Shown: piece after piece, positions 51,196-63,937 of the stretch | How the letters are laid out: every line of letters starts with the position of its first letter | Position numbering within the stretch: the stretch's first letter is position 1 | Origin: Cruorifilaria tuberocauda | Lineage: Eukaryota; Nematoda; Chromadorea; Rhabditida; Onchocercidae | Direction: 5' to 3' | Assembly: GCA_013365365.1 (NCBI GenBank) | Contig: JABVXU010000187.1 | Span: forward strand, 37,289 to 101,288 | Length of the DNA stretch: 64,000 bases | Position numbers and translations under genes: made by a program | The notes under the pieces: model-generated | Seen by the model: only the letters and a program-made list of their open reading frames with translations | What the model was told of the DNA's origin: nothing | Database searches by the model: none

Positions 51196-53123
51196 ATGGC
51201 TTGTGGAGTTGCTTTAAAGAGGCCGTATGATTACGATGATTATCTAATAACGGAAGGAGGTGAAGTAAAACGTGCGCGTCATACACAGACTCATTGCTCA
51301 CCATTTCGTGCACAGATTGGTACAATCGCTGCGTCATTGCCAACTTCAGGTCCATCAAGTGCTTTGATGCAGCTACGAGATCCAAAAGTAATCATTCAAT
51401 TATTTCTGTAACCGTTGTTCATTAGCTCTATTAGACCATAATTTTATTTAGGCATTAGGAGATTATATTACTTGTTTATTATTTATTATTGTCTCAGTAG
51501 TTTATTGAAGGTCACCTATTTATATAAATATTGGAAAAGAGGCTGACTCTACCAGTCATTAAATATTTAGTTAGAATATTAATCGTTTGAGCAGCTCCTT
51601 TTCAGTCATTTAAAGCTTCAGAAAATATGCTACTCAGTGCATTTATATTTTGCGGCAGCAATTTTAATCGGAAGAATTTTTTATTGATTTTTTGTTTATA
51701 GCATTGATAGAAATTTTGGTACGCTAAAAAAAGTTTTTTCTTATCTTACATGAACTGTTTATGTTACAGGATCGTGAAGCCTATGACAATTCACCATTTG
51801 CCCAAGTTGGCAACAATTTGCAGCTTTCATCAGGACAGTTAGAATCATATTTACGGGCTGAGGTAAGTAGCGTATGGATAAATATATATGTATTTTGAGT
51901 TCTAGAACGTACACTTTTCCGGATGTGTATGGACTGTTTCCTGTTAATTATTAATTCTCGTATATACCACATCATTTGCAGGTGCGTTATCTGAAACGTC
52001 GTCATCTGATTCCACATCGCACACTTACTTCAAACGTGGTTAATGCAGGTAGTGCTGAGGGGAGTGGTGCCGCGCAGCGATACGGGTCTCATTTTTCTTG
52101 TAATTTAGTGTCTGGAAATCGAACAAGTTCGGAACATGGTTATCGTGAGGCACCGTTATCACCGAATAATAATGTGAGGTTTACGAAAATTTCCAAAATT
52201 GTTAGATTTTTTAACGTTTGATATTGAATTCTTATATATTTCAACGAAAGCAGTCGCTTACTGACTTTTTGAAGTGATCCGTTCTTTCGAGAAAAGAAGT
52301 CGCTCATCACAATTAAAAATAATTATTTTTATAATGTATCTGAAATTGATATGTGCGCATATAAGCTCATTATTATTTATTGAATTTTAGTCAGGCAGCG
52401 AATCAGAAGGTGAAACAAATATGCAGAAGGTATCATCAATGAAGGACTTGTATGAAAAACCGCAGTTTTCTCTCAAGCAGGTAAGTGTTTGAATTTCAAT
52501 TATGTTTTTTGGACGAGTTGCGTGAATGATTAGCTCTACGAAATTTTTGAAATCAGAAGAAATAATCGTGCACAGGATTGTCTTGGAAATATTTATTTCC
52601 AATTGTTTTTTCTAACCGCTTGATAATAACTTCATTAGGTATGTAGAACCTACCGAAATGTATAAGCTACAATTAGGTCGTTAAAAGAAAGGGAAAGGAT
52701 CAGTGACCAAATATTTTAGGCAGTAAGTACTGCTGATGGCCTTGTTGGGTTTTGGATTTCTTCGGTTTTCAGGTGATGATGATCTGCGAAAGGCTGTTGA
52801 AACAACAGGAAGTACGTCTTAGATATGAATATGAAACAGTATTGAATCAACGTTTAGAGGGTAATTTTTACTGATTACATGTGCGAATAAAAAAACATGC
52901 GGCTTCGTCATCCTTTCGCAATTAGAAAACATTTTTCTGTTATCTCTGCTTTTCTCTCCGTCTACCTATTTGATATATTCTTTCTTTAAAGCTGAGATGC
53001 ATTAATTTCAAAGGATTCTAAATTTTTTTTTCAGAACAACATGAGCAATATGTGCAATTTGCTCGCGAACAAATTCAGCGTCAACACCAAGATGATGGTG
53101 TAGAATTGTCTTATCTTTCCTAA
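51196..53123 (+). CDS. akir-1: Akirin, nuclear cofactor
   Basis: Six exons: 51196-51387, 51770-51862, 51982-52173, 52391-52480, 52773-52860 and 53035-53123. They give 247 residues with phase-0 joins, except the last (phase 1). The product starts MACGVALKRP, the akirin hallmark. It has a basic KRAR nuclear signal at residues 25-28, then SPFRAQIGTIAASLP, and QLESYLRAEVRYLKRR. The C-terminal half carries the conserved MICERLLKQQEVRLRYEYE helix and EQYVQFAREQ, ending ELSYLS. Akirins have no DNA-binding domain. They link transcription factors to chromatin remodellers and act in innate immunity, muscle and meiosis; in C. elegans AKIR-1 acts in antimicrobial defence and synaptonemal complex disassembly. 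The first exon is strongly preferred as the start because MACG is invariant in the family. AG acceptors lie about 20 and 44 bases upstream. Confidence 0.97.
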
Positions 53124-55277
53124 CTTATATTCCTCGTTTTATCGCGCTAATGAAGTTGGGTAAATGATTTCATTTCCTTATTCGGTGGGTATTTGTCCGT
53201 TTGAAAAATTATTCTAGCAACGATTTCTCACGGTAGATAATTCGTTTATCGCTTTTCAATTATGTTCTTTCTAAATATTCTGCATTACTGTATTTTTCTG
53301 ATATCTTTTTTCTATTTTCCTCTTACAGGTGAATTTTTTTCGCAATTTTTCGAATTTACGAGATATGTAAACGGTTGTTAAATAGTGGGGTTTGTTGTAG
53401 TTTTTTTAATATTCAATATTTTGTTGATGAAAGGAGCTTTTCAAAATTACTCAATTTTCCAAATTCTTTCTGATGATTTTTGTCATTTTGCGGAATTTTC
53501 TTCGGTCATATATTTCGGAAATATTATGAAGAACCCGTTATAGGTGTTTGTAGGTGTTTCTTACAGTGCCATGAGGACATGAACTGTGCTCGTGGTATCG
53601 GAAGGCTGAATAGTTTTTCTGGCAAAAATGGGAGCATATGCAACATGTATATTGAGATTAGAAAAAAGAGATAACTGCCACGGACCGAAGTTTGTTGGAA
53701 TGTTTAGTTTTTGTCTCGTTAAAGTATCAGTACCTTTCAATGATTTCCATATCACTTGATCTTTTTTGTTTTTTTCCAATTATAGCTCATTGGATGAGAT
53801 TAAGATCCCAGTATAGTGGAAATGTTTGTGAACTAACTCTGAATCTCGTCCATAACGTTTTTCATACCATAATATGCTTCTGCATACACATCTTTTCTGT
53901 ATTTTATAAGTTTTATTGCAGATGCTCTTCCTTATACATATGCATACGCTAAGGAATGAAAATATTATTGGGTTGTTTCATATTAAACTTCTGTTAGTAT
54001 ATGTGAAAGTGTCACTCTGTTGCACAATTAACCTAAGTGATATGTCGCCTTTTATGTGTGCCACAGTGGCTTCAGTAAAACAGTTCTTCTGATTTCGAGT
54101 TCTTTCAAGTACTAGGCTTTTAAAGTTTTTAAATTTTATAATCTCAAATTAAAATCATGTTTTGTGTTGTGTTAAAATGGTGTGATGAAAGGGAAGTGGA
54201 TTGAATTGAAGTAGTGCCTTCCTAATTTCTTTAAAATTACAATAAGGTGAAAGAAGAAAGGGAGTGTGTGCTTGGAAAGGGAAGGAATTACTTCAATAAA
54301 GCAGTTTCTATTCCCATCATCAATAAATTCGACAGTGCGATGCTGGATAATGGAGGAAGAGTAGTAGTTGATATTCCGTTTGTTGATTTTGTGAATTCAT
54401 CGATCCATCAAAGTAACGGGAAGAAAAAAGGAAGAAAGGACTCTCAGTGTGGCATTCACGTCACTTCCAAACTGCTTTCCATTTTTTGTGGAGAAAGGGT
54501 GAATGTGCAATCAATTCACTGAATTTATTAGCTTCCCAAAAAAATCGATTTTTTCTGCAAAAAAATTAGCCGTAAACATGAATGGTTTCCTTGAATGTGT
54601 TATCTATCGACGAAAATGAGGGACTGGCAATGTAGTTGTAATGCTTCATCGAAATTCATGAAATGAGTGAACTGCTATGCACAATGACATCCTGTAGATA
54701 GTCATGTGAGGAGAGCTTGTGATAGCGAGATAACCGTATATTACTAATTATTTTCTCCTATTAACTTCATTACAAGAGCACTTTCACGTATTCGTTCAGT
54801 CATTGAAGAATTAAACGAAATTTGATTGTGTTGTAATGTCAAGAGGGGTGCATTGATATTTTTTAATTTACATTTCTCAATTCTGCTTACACATTTTTGT
54901 TTCCGTTATGAGGAGCACGAAAGCATGAAAACATTTTCTTTATGAAACGATTTAAAGGATATTTAGTCTAATGCTATTTGGACTATACTAAATTTACTTG
55001 TTAGTTTAGAAACGAATTTATCATATAAAAATTTTTTTCAGAAATAAAATTTTTCTTTATACACACAAACTGATCTAACAAACTATGCCACCGCTCTGTT
55101 AGAAAAAGAATTCGTAATGTGTAAATATTGAAGAAGATTGATTAATTACTTTCTTAGCATAAAATTTGAAAGAAACAATTAAATAAATATTTAACTATTT
55201 TACTGAAGGGACATTTCGATTTCGGAAATTTATATCAAAAACTAATTCCTTCACTGGAAAAAAGTGATGAACATCGT
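53124..55277. other. Akirin 3' flank
   Basis: Probably includes a long akirin 3' untranslated region, since the first canonical AATAAA signals are at 54295-54300 and 54322-54327. A 91-codon frame at 54247-54522 starts with GTG and shows no splice sites or family features; I do not call it. Confidence 0.45.
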
Positions 55278-55283
55278 TTTAAT
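55278..55283 (-). terminator. Variant poly(A) signal of the extended collagen
   Basis: ATTAAA on the minus strand, some 37-42 bases beyond the proposed stop (55322-55320). No canonical AATAAA is nearby. Confidence 0.35.
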
Positions 55284-55319
55284 ACACTGAACACATAATA
55301 TACAGCTTACTAAATGTGT

Positions 55320-58300
55320 TTAAAGCGATTTCGGACGTTTAGTTATGTAAATGAATCGCGGACGAGTTGGACCGGTTGGTTCTTCCGGATATCCGGTTAT
55401 CAATGTTCTTGACGTGGTAGTAGTTGTGGTAACAGTTACTGCTGTTATCATAACTGTCGTTGCTATCATTATTTCCATTTCTTCATTTTTTTTCATTCTT
55501 GTGCTTTCTTTTTTTTCTCAAAAATTATAATTCTGTCATAATGATTCATTGAATTAACTCATTGAAATTCAATATCATTTTTAAATTTCGTAATGATTGC
55601 TTATTTTCTATTTGATTAAAGCTTTTCTAAACTTAGCAATCTAATGCTAGAGATGAAATTATCAAAAATATTTAGCAGAGTTCATAGTATTTAAAAGTAT
55701 TCAATGAAAAATCTAATACAGTGCTATGATAATGATTATTTTGTATTAGTAAAAGTAATGTCAAGATTTATATCCTCAAAATAATTAATGCACTGATAAT
55801 TAAGTCATTATAGCATTCTATAATTTTCTATCAATGCAATGTGTCATGAATTCGCTTACTTCCACCATTCTCCGTATCGCCAACTGCGATACGTCGATTT
55901 TGTGTCAGATAGTTTGCGATATCGCTAAGATGTTGTGATTGATGAATATCATTCTCGCCAATTTTAATCCCGGGTTTAGGATAAAATTTATCATCTTGTA
56001 TTAAATCAATTGTTCCATCCTGAAAATTCTGACGAAAATTTTTTTTTCAAATCATCAAATTATTGATTTAATGAGAAAAGAGTACCCAAAAAAGAGAGTA
56101 AAGATTATTTCAAATCATTAAATTGTAAATATTACGAAAATTTTCAATTGAGAAAGCAGCCTGTTTAAAACAAAGTAATTTGTTAATATGAGAAGAATGA
56201 ATCAAATTTAATTAATTTTCAACTTAAGAAATTATGCATGAATTTTCTGATTCATTGAAAAAATTTTCGATTTCTCTTCTTTACAGTTATTTCATTTAAA
56301 CTATTTACGCATTCATACTTTTTCACATTTACTTCATATTCATGCATTTACTGCTTTTATGCGTCCACTCTGTCCATTAGACATAATTATATAATCTTAT
56401 TTGAAGTCATAAAGTAATTTTAATAAAGAAACAGAATAGTAATATTTCTTATTTTTTTGCTACATATCATATCATAACCCAATTATCATTCCGAAATTTT
56501 GAAACAAATCACTCCGAAAGATTTCTATTCCTTAATTGTTCAAAAAAGTATTTTCCGAAATCTTCAAATACTTAAAACTATTTAACATATGAATTGCACA
56601 CATTGAAAATTTTGAAAAGAATTTTACCATACATACTAAACTAACTTTATTTTCTCGATTATCAATAATTGGAAGAATTTTGGATGTTAATTGATTTTCC
56701 TTCTGTAATGATAATGATAATGAGTTTGCTTTGATTTTTGTTCCGTTCCAATTGTGATCACTTTCGACAACGGTTATATCTTCAAATTCACTATTCGCAT
56801 TATGCAATAATGGTTTATCATCATTACCTGTGCTAACTGAAATGTTTTCATTCATTCAATACAATTTACAATTTAAAGTGATCCATCATTGCCATAACAG
56901 ATGCTATAATTTTCATTAGAACTACTAAAATTAAAATGATATGGAAATACTACATACTTTAGTTGTTGAAATTTTAATTAGACCTAATAAAGTTATTCTG
57001 CATCATCGCTTCCGTAGCCCGAATCAACAAAGGAAAAAGACAGTGAAATAAATAAAAAACAATTTAAATAGACAAGGTAGCATTGCTATCATTCTCCCAA
57101 AATTAATTGTACACGAAAAATACTGTAAGAGATTAGATATTGGATTAAATTATTCAGTAAACAGAATGGATATGATTTTGTGTTGGATATGATGATGTAA
57201 TCAATATTCTCATCCTGATTTTACTTAAAATAAGAAAAAACAAAGACAAGGGTAAGGAAAAGATAAAAAAGTTTCGACATTTCGTAAAATTAATCTTTAT
57301 GATAATTACCTTCTTCATTTTCCCTATTATTTGGCATTTTATCATCTTCAATTATAGTTGACAATGTCAAGATTTGAGAACGTTTCTGCGGGATATTTGA
57401 TGGTTCGATAAATGATTGCTTTGATTTTACATTTGAAATTTCACTTGGATATTTTTGCATGTTGTGATCGATAGTGTGAATAATTGTTGGTAGATGAGTT
57501 GAACTATCATGAAACCTTTCACCTCTCTTCTTCGTTTTCGTTCTTGTTAATTGTTGTTGTCGTTGTGGTTTCTTCTGAATAATTTTTTCATCTTGAAACA
57601 GTACTATAAAAGAATTTGGAAAAGATTTTACTTTTCGAAATTCACCTTTATCTCTCTCTCTTTCTTTCTCTTTTTTCTCTCTTAAGTGAGAATCAATTGG
57701 AATGTAATTTAAAAAGTGCAAAAACTTTTGGGTGTAGATGGATATCGATTGCTAAGCCAAGACATTTCCAAATTTCTTTCCCAACGTCCTCCAGGAATAT
57801 ATAAGTTACCGTTTGCTTTCCATCGAGCAGTTCCATTTCTAATGGACAAGGGCAGAAGATCGCATTGGCACCATGTTCACCGACTGGTCCTCTAATACCT
57901 CTTGGACCAAAATTTCCTGGGAGTCCATCCATTCCCTTGATACCTTTCTTACCATCCGGTCCAGGAGGTCCATACATATAGTTTCGCTTACCTAAAAATT
58001 AAGCTCCTACGCCTGAAATTACAATTGTACAGGAAACTTATGAGTGAAATACTAGAAGTTACCTCTAGGACCTTGCGGTCCAGTTCTGCCGATTGATCCA
58101 GGCAGTCCTTTTGGACCCGGTTCCCCAATACCACCCGTAGCAGGTTTTCCATTTGGTCCCTTTGGGCCTCTCATTCCACTTGTTCCATTGAACCCTTCTG
58201 CACCTTCGGGACCAATTTCACCTGGAAGAAACGCTTTAATTTAATAAGATTTGGTGAAAATTTCTTTAACAAATCGTATTAAATAAAAAAAGTTTAGGAG

Positions 58301-59058
58301 ATACCATCTTGACCATCGGATCCAGGAATTCCCGGTATACCTCGATCACCTTTCGGACCTTGAATTCCTTGATTACCAGGTGCTCCAGGTGGTCCTCGTT
58401 CTCCTCTTGGACAGATGATGCATTGTTGTTGTATTTCTTCCAACAGTTCAAGAGTACTTTTTCCAGGTAATCCGACAAGTCCATCATCACCTTGCTCTCC
58501 ATCCTCACCTAGATCTCCTTAAAATAAATTGATTAAACTAAATTAAATTTAATTTGAACTAAATCAAATTATCTCAACTTATGCTTAAAATATTTGAACA
58601 TCGAAATATATACCGTATAATGGAACGGTCACGATCATACCTGGTGGTCCTGGTGGTCCAGGTTCTGCTGGTGGACAGCTATTTATCGATTTTTTCCAAC
58701 GTAATAATTCTTGACGTTTCTCAGTAAGATGCATTTCTCCTATATCGGCTAATAGCTATAAATAAGCTATCAAAAGTGCAATTCATTTTACTGTTTTAGT
58801 TCTTTTTTAATTTATTTCTAAAAAAATTAGCTAAGATTTATTTCTTTGAAAAGAAAAGAATAACAGTTTTCTTTTTTATTCTTGATAATTAAGTAAAATA
58901 GATTATAAGCAGCTAACCTTAAACAGTTTCATGCGTTCCTCAATATCATGCCTTATAATACCAGCATGCTTGAAAAATATTGGCAACAAAATTAGTTGCG
59001 CTAATATTGTCAAAGCACTAATTAAAAAAGTTATGCCAGCTATAGTACCGTAGAACAT
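55320..59058 (-). CDS. Collagen with long non-collagenous C-terminal extension
   Basis: Nine exons read leftward: 59058-58918, 58755-58641, 58517-58305, 58221-58063, 57991-57810, 57574-57310, 56836-56637, 56019-55860 and 55516-55320. Phases agree, giving 543 residues. Residues about 3-30 are a hydrophobic signal-anchor (ITFLISALTILAQLILLP). A charged, possibly helical stretch follows (RHDIEERMKLFK to KRQELLRWKK). Gly-X-Y blocks begin near residue 76 after a CPP motif, broken by a non-helical insert with CIIC and a second with CPCP. The last four exons (about 273 residues) have no Gly-X-Y. They are basic, then acidic, then threonine-rich (TVTTTTTTS), and end YITKRPKSL. Collagen identity is secure. 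The extension rests on splice phase only: without the 57810 donor the protein stops at 57693, and the rest could be a separate gene. The 55516 acceptor is the weakest. ATG directly follows TTTAG, so trans-splicing there is likely. Confidence 0.75.
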
Positions 59059-61797
59059 CTAAATGCAACAAATGTTAGGCTATGATACAATATATTGTCT
59101 AAAGCATTTTATCATTTGAATATGTCTAAAAGAAATAATGAACTTAGATTAAACAAGCTGAAATGAAACAATAAGTTTCACTTGATGAGACAATAAAGCC
59201 TATTGTTAAACAATAATTATATTAGTAAAAAAGAAAGACAAGTGTTGAAATTCTTATAATCAACGAAAATAAATTATCATTTATCAATCACACTTAATAT
59301 TAAAAAATTCCTAATATTATTCATTAATATTATCACAAGCATATTTGAATATATAATTTTATATAAATGAATATATGGAAGAAATAAAGTTCATATATGT
59401 AGAAATCAATTTCATACGTATATTAATTATTGTCCTTTATTGAAAAAATATATAATTAAGGTTAAAGGTTAAAGGATAAGGAGGGAAAAGGTTAAGAAAT
59501 GATTTTTAGTTCGATATCCTGTACACCGAGACATCCTAATTGGACCCTACCACTACCATTTCTTTTTTGCAATCTGAAATTATGAGTAGTAATGAATGCC
59601 TTTCCTGTCACTCGAAATAATTTCGTCTAAGAGAGAGAGAGAGAGAGAAATGACCTAAATTGAAATAAATAAATCTTCTTTTTTCTTATAAAGCAGTGTA
59701 TAATGTGGATTTTGAAGAGAGTATTATCATTCTTTATCGTTATCAACCCTTTCTTCCGATCCTTTTTTCTTATCATATCTTTTGAAAGGAAATTTATTGA
59801 ACACTGTACTTGGAATAAATTTTGGAAAAGGAGACAGAAGAATGAATATGATGGTTTAATTAATTGATTAAATTAAAATGATCGGTAGTGAATAAGTCAA
59901 AAAATAAATAGAATTAAAAATAAAAAGGGAAAATTGAGATCAGCAGTCGAAGTAATTAATTTCTCTTTTTTTTGTTCCGCATTATTGGAAGTATTAATTT
60001 AGCAATTTCAGCATAATATTATTTAAATTGAAAATTATTGCAGAATTAAATTATGCTAAAAACTACATTCTGCTTTAGTTTGGCTTAAAAAATTCGAATG
60101 AATGGAAATAAGAAAGATATTACACTACCAACGCATTCATTATTCTCTCTCAAACTCCATCTTTCACATCACTCTTTATTCTAAAATTGAAAATTAAATG
60201 ACAATGAAAGCATAGTGAAATAGGACAAAATTATATTTGGAATATTTTTCATTGGGAAAGGAATCGATAGAACGAAAATCGTTTGAAAATTTTTTCTCTT
60301 CGCAAGAAGGCATCAGTACTAATATTGTTTCATCAGCACACGTACATCCACGTATAGGCACACGTGCACACTCACATCACATACAAATATACACATATAT
60401 ATTATAACTACATAAATCACATGCACAATAATTAAGTAATTCGCTAACATCGAATTTCAGCCGGAATTTCATTATTAAAAGAAGCACACAATGAATTTTG
60501 AAAAAATAAACGATAAAAATTAAAAATTAATTGAAATTAATTAATTACAAGAATTTAAGTAGAAACCGAAGAGCTCAAGAAACATATACTTCATTGTGAT
60601 AGTCGGAGATTGAGTAAATGATATCATATCAACGTGTTGCAACCAGCGGATTTATCACTTCCTGAAGTGATTATTATTTGATTATGCCGCCTCGCCAAAG
60701 AGAAAAACAATTTTTTAAGTTAAGAATATAAACGATAACTCATAAATTCAGAAAATTGAAAAGTAAAAATTAAGAAATTCAAAATTTCATAAAATCTTCA
60801 AACTATTTTAGAAATTGAAAAAGGAATATATACAGCACTAACATTAATTATTAAGTTCAACAATGACTTGAAATACAGGAATGCAATTTCTTTTCTGTTG
60901 AACTCTCATATCACTACTGATTAATATCTGAAAAAAATAAATGAAATCATAAATTTATATGAGAGCAAAGTACCGCACGTGCAAAATGAAGTCGTTTAAA
61001 ATTAGCATGACAGAAATGAACTGAAATTAAAATTTATTAGCCCAACCTAAAATTGAAGCTTAATTCCAGCAAGAGCTAATTCATTAAATAAAATAAATCA
61101 AAGTTACAATGAATGGAACAGCAAAGAAAAAACATGCGATAAGCAGAAGCAGTCTAAAAAAATCACGGGACAATTAAACAAACAACAATGTAAACAAAAA
61201 ATAAAAAACTGCAAGAAAGCGTGCTGCAAGTGAAATGCATGAAAAAGAGACGTGCCAAAAATAGGTGATTGGAAAACGTGGAAAAAGTAAAGTTTTCATA
61301 AAATATGCAAGAACTAAAAAACACTCAAAAGTGCTGAAAGTATAAAAAAAGGCATGCAACAATAAAGGCAGTAAAGTGCGAAAAAAAAAGTGCAAAAAGT
61401 GAAATGAAAAAAGCATGCGGTTAGTAGGCAAAAAAGCATGCAGTTAGTAATGCATGCAACAAGTAGAACGAGAAAAAAGCATTCATTAATTAAGTGAAAC
61501 CATAAAAATAAACAAATAATAAATATAATTACCAAAACCAAAAAATAAATAAAAACAAAAAATATAAGTTATTATGTTAGTTGTAAGTTAAGTTATGTAA
61601 GTTAATAAGTTACATATTGGTGGTAAGAGGAAAAAAATGTACAATAATTGAAATTAATTACAAAAAGATATAATTAGTGAATAAATTCAAATGCATGCAA
61701 AATAAAGCTTAAAAAAAAGATTTGAAATTTGCAAGCAATTTGTAATACGAAGTAAATTTATGGAAAAAAGCTAAAAATATATAAATATACAGAAATA
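59059..61797. other. Intergenic upstream of the extended collagen
   Basis: No supported exon. It holds a GA microsatellite at about 59630-59649 and a small palindrome, ATCACTTC-CT-GAAGTGAT, near 60654-60671. Several GCATGC words occur at 61350-61465. Confidence 0.45.
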
Positions 61798-62058
61798 AAA
61801 AGGCATGAAAAATAAAATAAATAATCAAATACATACAAATAACGCGATACAAAGCAGGTGAAATAAAGTAAAATAAAGTAAACATTGCAATATATACAAA
61901 TAAATAAATAAATAAAAAGGCATGCAAAATGAAATGAATAATGAAATACGTACAAATAAAGAGATGAAAAGCTAGTGAAATAAACTAAAATAATAAAAGT
62001 AAAAGTAAAAGTAAAATAAAGTTAATATTGTGATGTATACAATAAATAAATAAATAAA
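61798..62058 (+). repeat. Imperfect tandem repeat, two units
   Basis: Two successive blocks of about 117 and 145 bases each run from AAAAAGGCATG through a CAAATA-rich middle to AATAAATAAATAAAT. A truncated third start (AAAAAGGCATAC) follows at about 62057. The second block has extra GTAAAA units. Confidence 0.6.
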
Positions 62059-62069
62059 AAGGCATACAA

Positions 62070-63546
62070 AAGTTCACTTAAAACGGAAATTAAAACAAAA
62101 TTATGCAAATGAACGCAATGATAGCTAATAGAAAAGAACATGGAAATTGGAGGTGTCATGAATAGATAATCATTTGATTAGTCTTACTTATCAATTTCAG
62201 ATCTTGTAAAATGAATAATTGAAAAACTCTAAAAACTGATACTGAACAGATTCGAATTAAATTTAATAATTTGGATGAACTAAAAAATTTAAATATTTGG
62301 ACGATCAAAATCTGGAAATCGAAGATTGAAGTAGACGAAAATAAATAATAATCAAGAAGAGAGCGCGCCGGAGTGCATAATTAGGAGGAGACACAGAGAA
62401 GTAAAGATGGCAAAATATTCTTAGTTCAAATGATTTTAGATAATTTAATAAGATTAAAATCATTTGATTCAGAGAAGCTATGAAAATTTAACGCTTTAGT
62501 GATTCATAAAAATTCGTTAAGTAATTTGAAACTTGTCGAAATTTTGAAACAATTTAGAAATTCGAAAAAGCAAAACTCGCAGTCTAAGGTGTCGAAAGAT
62601 TCCGTAATATTTCAAAAGTTAAAAACAGAAAGCAAAATTTAAGGACGTGATAAAGTTTCAGGAAATCTAGAATTCCAAAAAGCTAAAAATCAAAAAAATC
62701 GACAAAATTGAGAAAATTTACCGATTCAAAATTAAACTTTTACGCTAAATACGCTATAAAATAAACGTAAATAATTTTCAATAAAAAATATGGAAAATAA
62801 TTGAACTGAAAGAATTTCTATCAAAATTAGTTAAATTTGCAATTCAGATCAAACGGTAAGATAACCTAAAATAGTAAATCTATTAGCTCTGTGGAACGTA
62901 CGTGAAGAAAACCGCTTAATTTAAAGTACAAAATTCCACAGTAACGTATTGAGAATTGTAATTAAAATTACTCAAAACACTAAAAGTTGATAGAGAAAAA
63001 AATATGTGCAAGTTTAACTGATTTGTTAAAACAAAAACTGTTCATTGCTAAACTAAAATTAGTTGCAATGAAAAGTTTCACAAAAAGTAACCAAAAATAG
63101 GTTAGCAACAGGTAATAACAAATAAAAGATAGTTATGCAAAATTCGATTGAATTACTTTTTTCATTTATTTTTTTATTTTTATATCTTTTGTTTTTTTCT
63201 TTTTCAATTTTTTTTCGTTTTTATTTTTTATTTTTTTTCCTCTTTATTTTTTCTTTTTTTCCAATTTCCCTTTTTTTTGTTTTTTTGTTTTTTCTATTTT
63301 TAAAAACATTCCAGCAGATTAGTAAACAAAGAAAAAATCAAAATCATAAACAATATTATATAGTCAAAAATAAAAAACTTGCCCAACTTGCATATCAGTT
63401 CTTTCACTAACTACTAACTTATTCCAAAAGTTCATTCTTCTTTATCCCTCTCTCTCTCCTCTCTTCTACCTGATAACAGAGGGGACATGTGACCACCTGA
63501 TTTACTTCCTATCTACTCTCTTTATCATCTGATATGAAAGGGGAGA
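62070..63546. other. Intergenic, low-complexity stretches
   Basis: No gene seen. A GC spike at about 62360-62378 (GAGAGCGCGCCGGAGTGC) stands out. A T-rich low-complexity block at about 63155-63310 makes a spurious phenylalanine-rich frame. Confidence 0.5.
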
Positions 63547-63577
63547 TGTGATCACTTGTGCAACACAGGTGATCACA
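63547..63577. other. 31-bp near-perfect palindrome
   Basis: TGTGATCACTTGTG and CACAGGTGATCACA are inverted repeats separated by CAA, with one G:T pair in 14. The core TGATCA occurs in both arms. It could be an operator-like binding site or a hairpin. Confidence 0.6.
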
Positions 63578-63937
63578 GATATCATATTAATAACTTAATA
63601 CGATTACAAATAAAAAAAGTAGTCTTATAAAACAAACTACAAGTTAGCAACTATTTAAAAAAATTGAATTATTTAAAATATAAGAAATTAAATTAAAACT
63701 AAAATTAAAAACAATAAATAGAAAAAAGATAATTGAATTCAAAGTTATTTGATCATTAATTTATCAATTTATCAGCGACATTTCTGATATCAAAAAGATT
63801 CCCTCTACAAATGCTAAATGTTTCGATAATACTAAAGGTGATTATTTACAGAATGACTAAAAAATATTCGAACTCCTCTACTTTCTTCCCCCAAGCTTTG
63901 AATTCAATTACTTTATTACTTAAAGTTATCGCAACAT

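Noticed and set aside
54247..54522. 91-codon GTG-start frame downstream of akirin
   Set aside because: Most likely 3' untranslated sequence; no ATG start, splice sites or family features.
61174..61955. Hydrophobic minus-strand frames
   Set aside because: A-rich tandem repeat sequence on the plus strand translates to Phe/Leu/Tyr runs; no coding bias or splice sites.
63135..63410. Phenylalanine-rich 91-codon frame
   Set aside because: Produced by a poly-T low-complexity block with no splice or start context.
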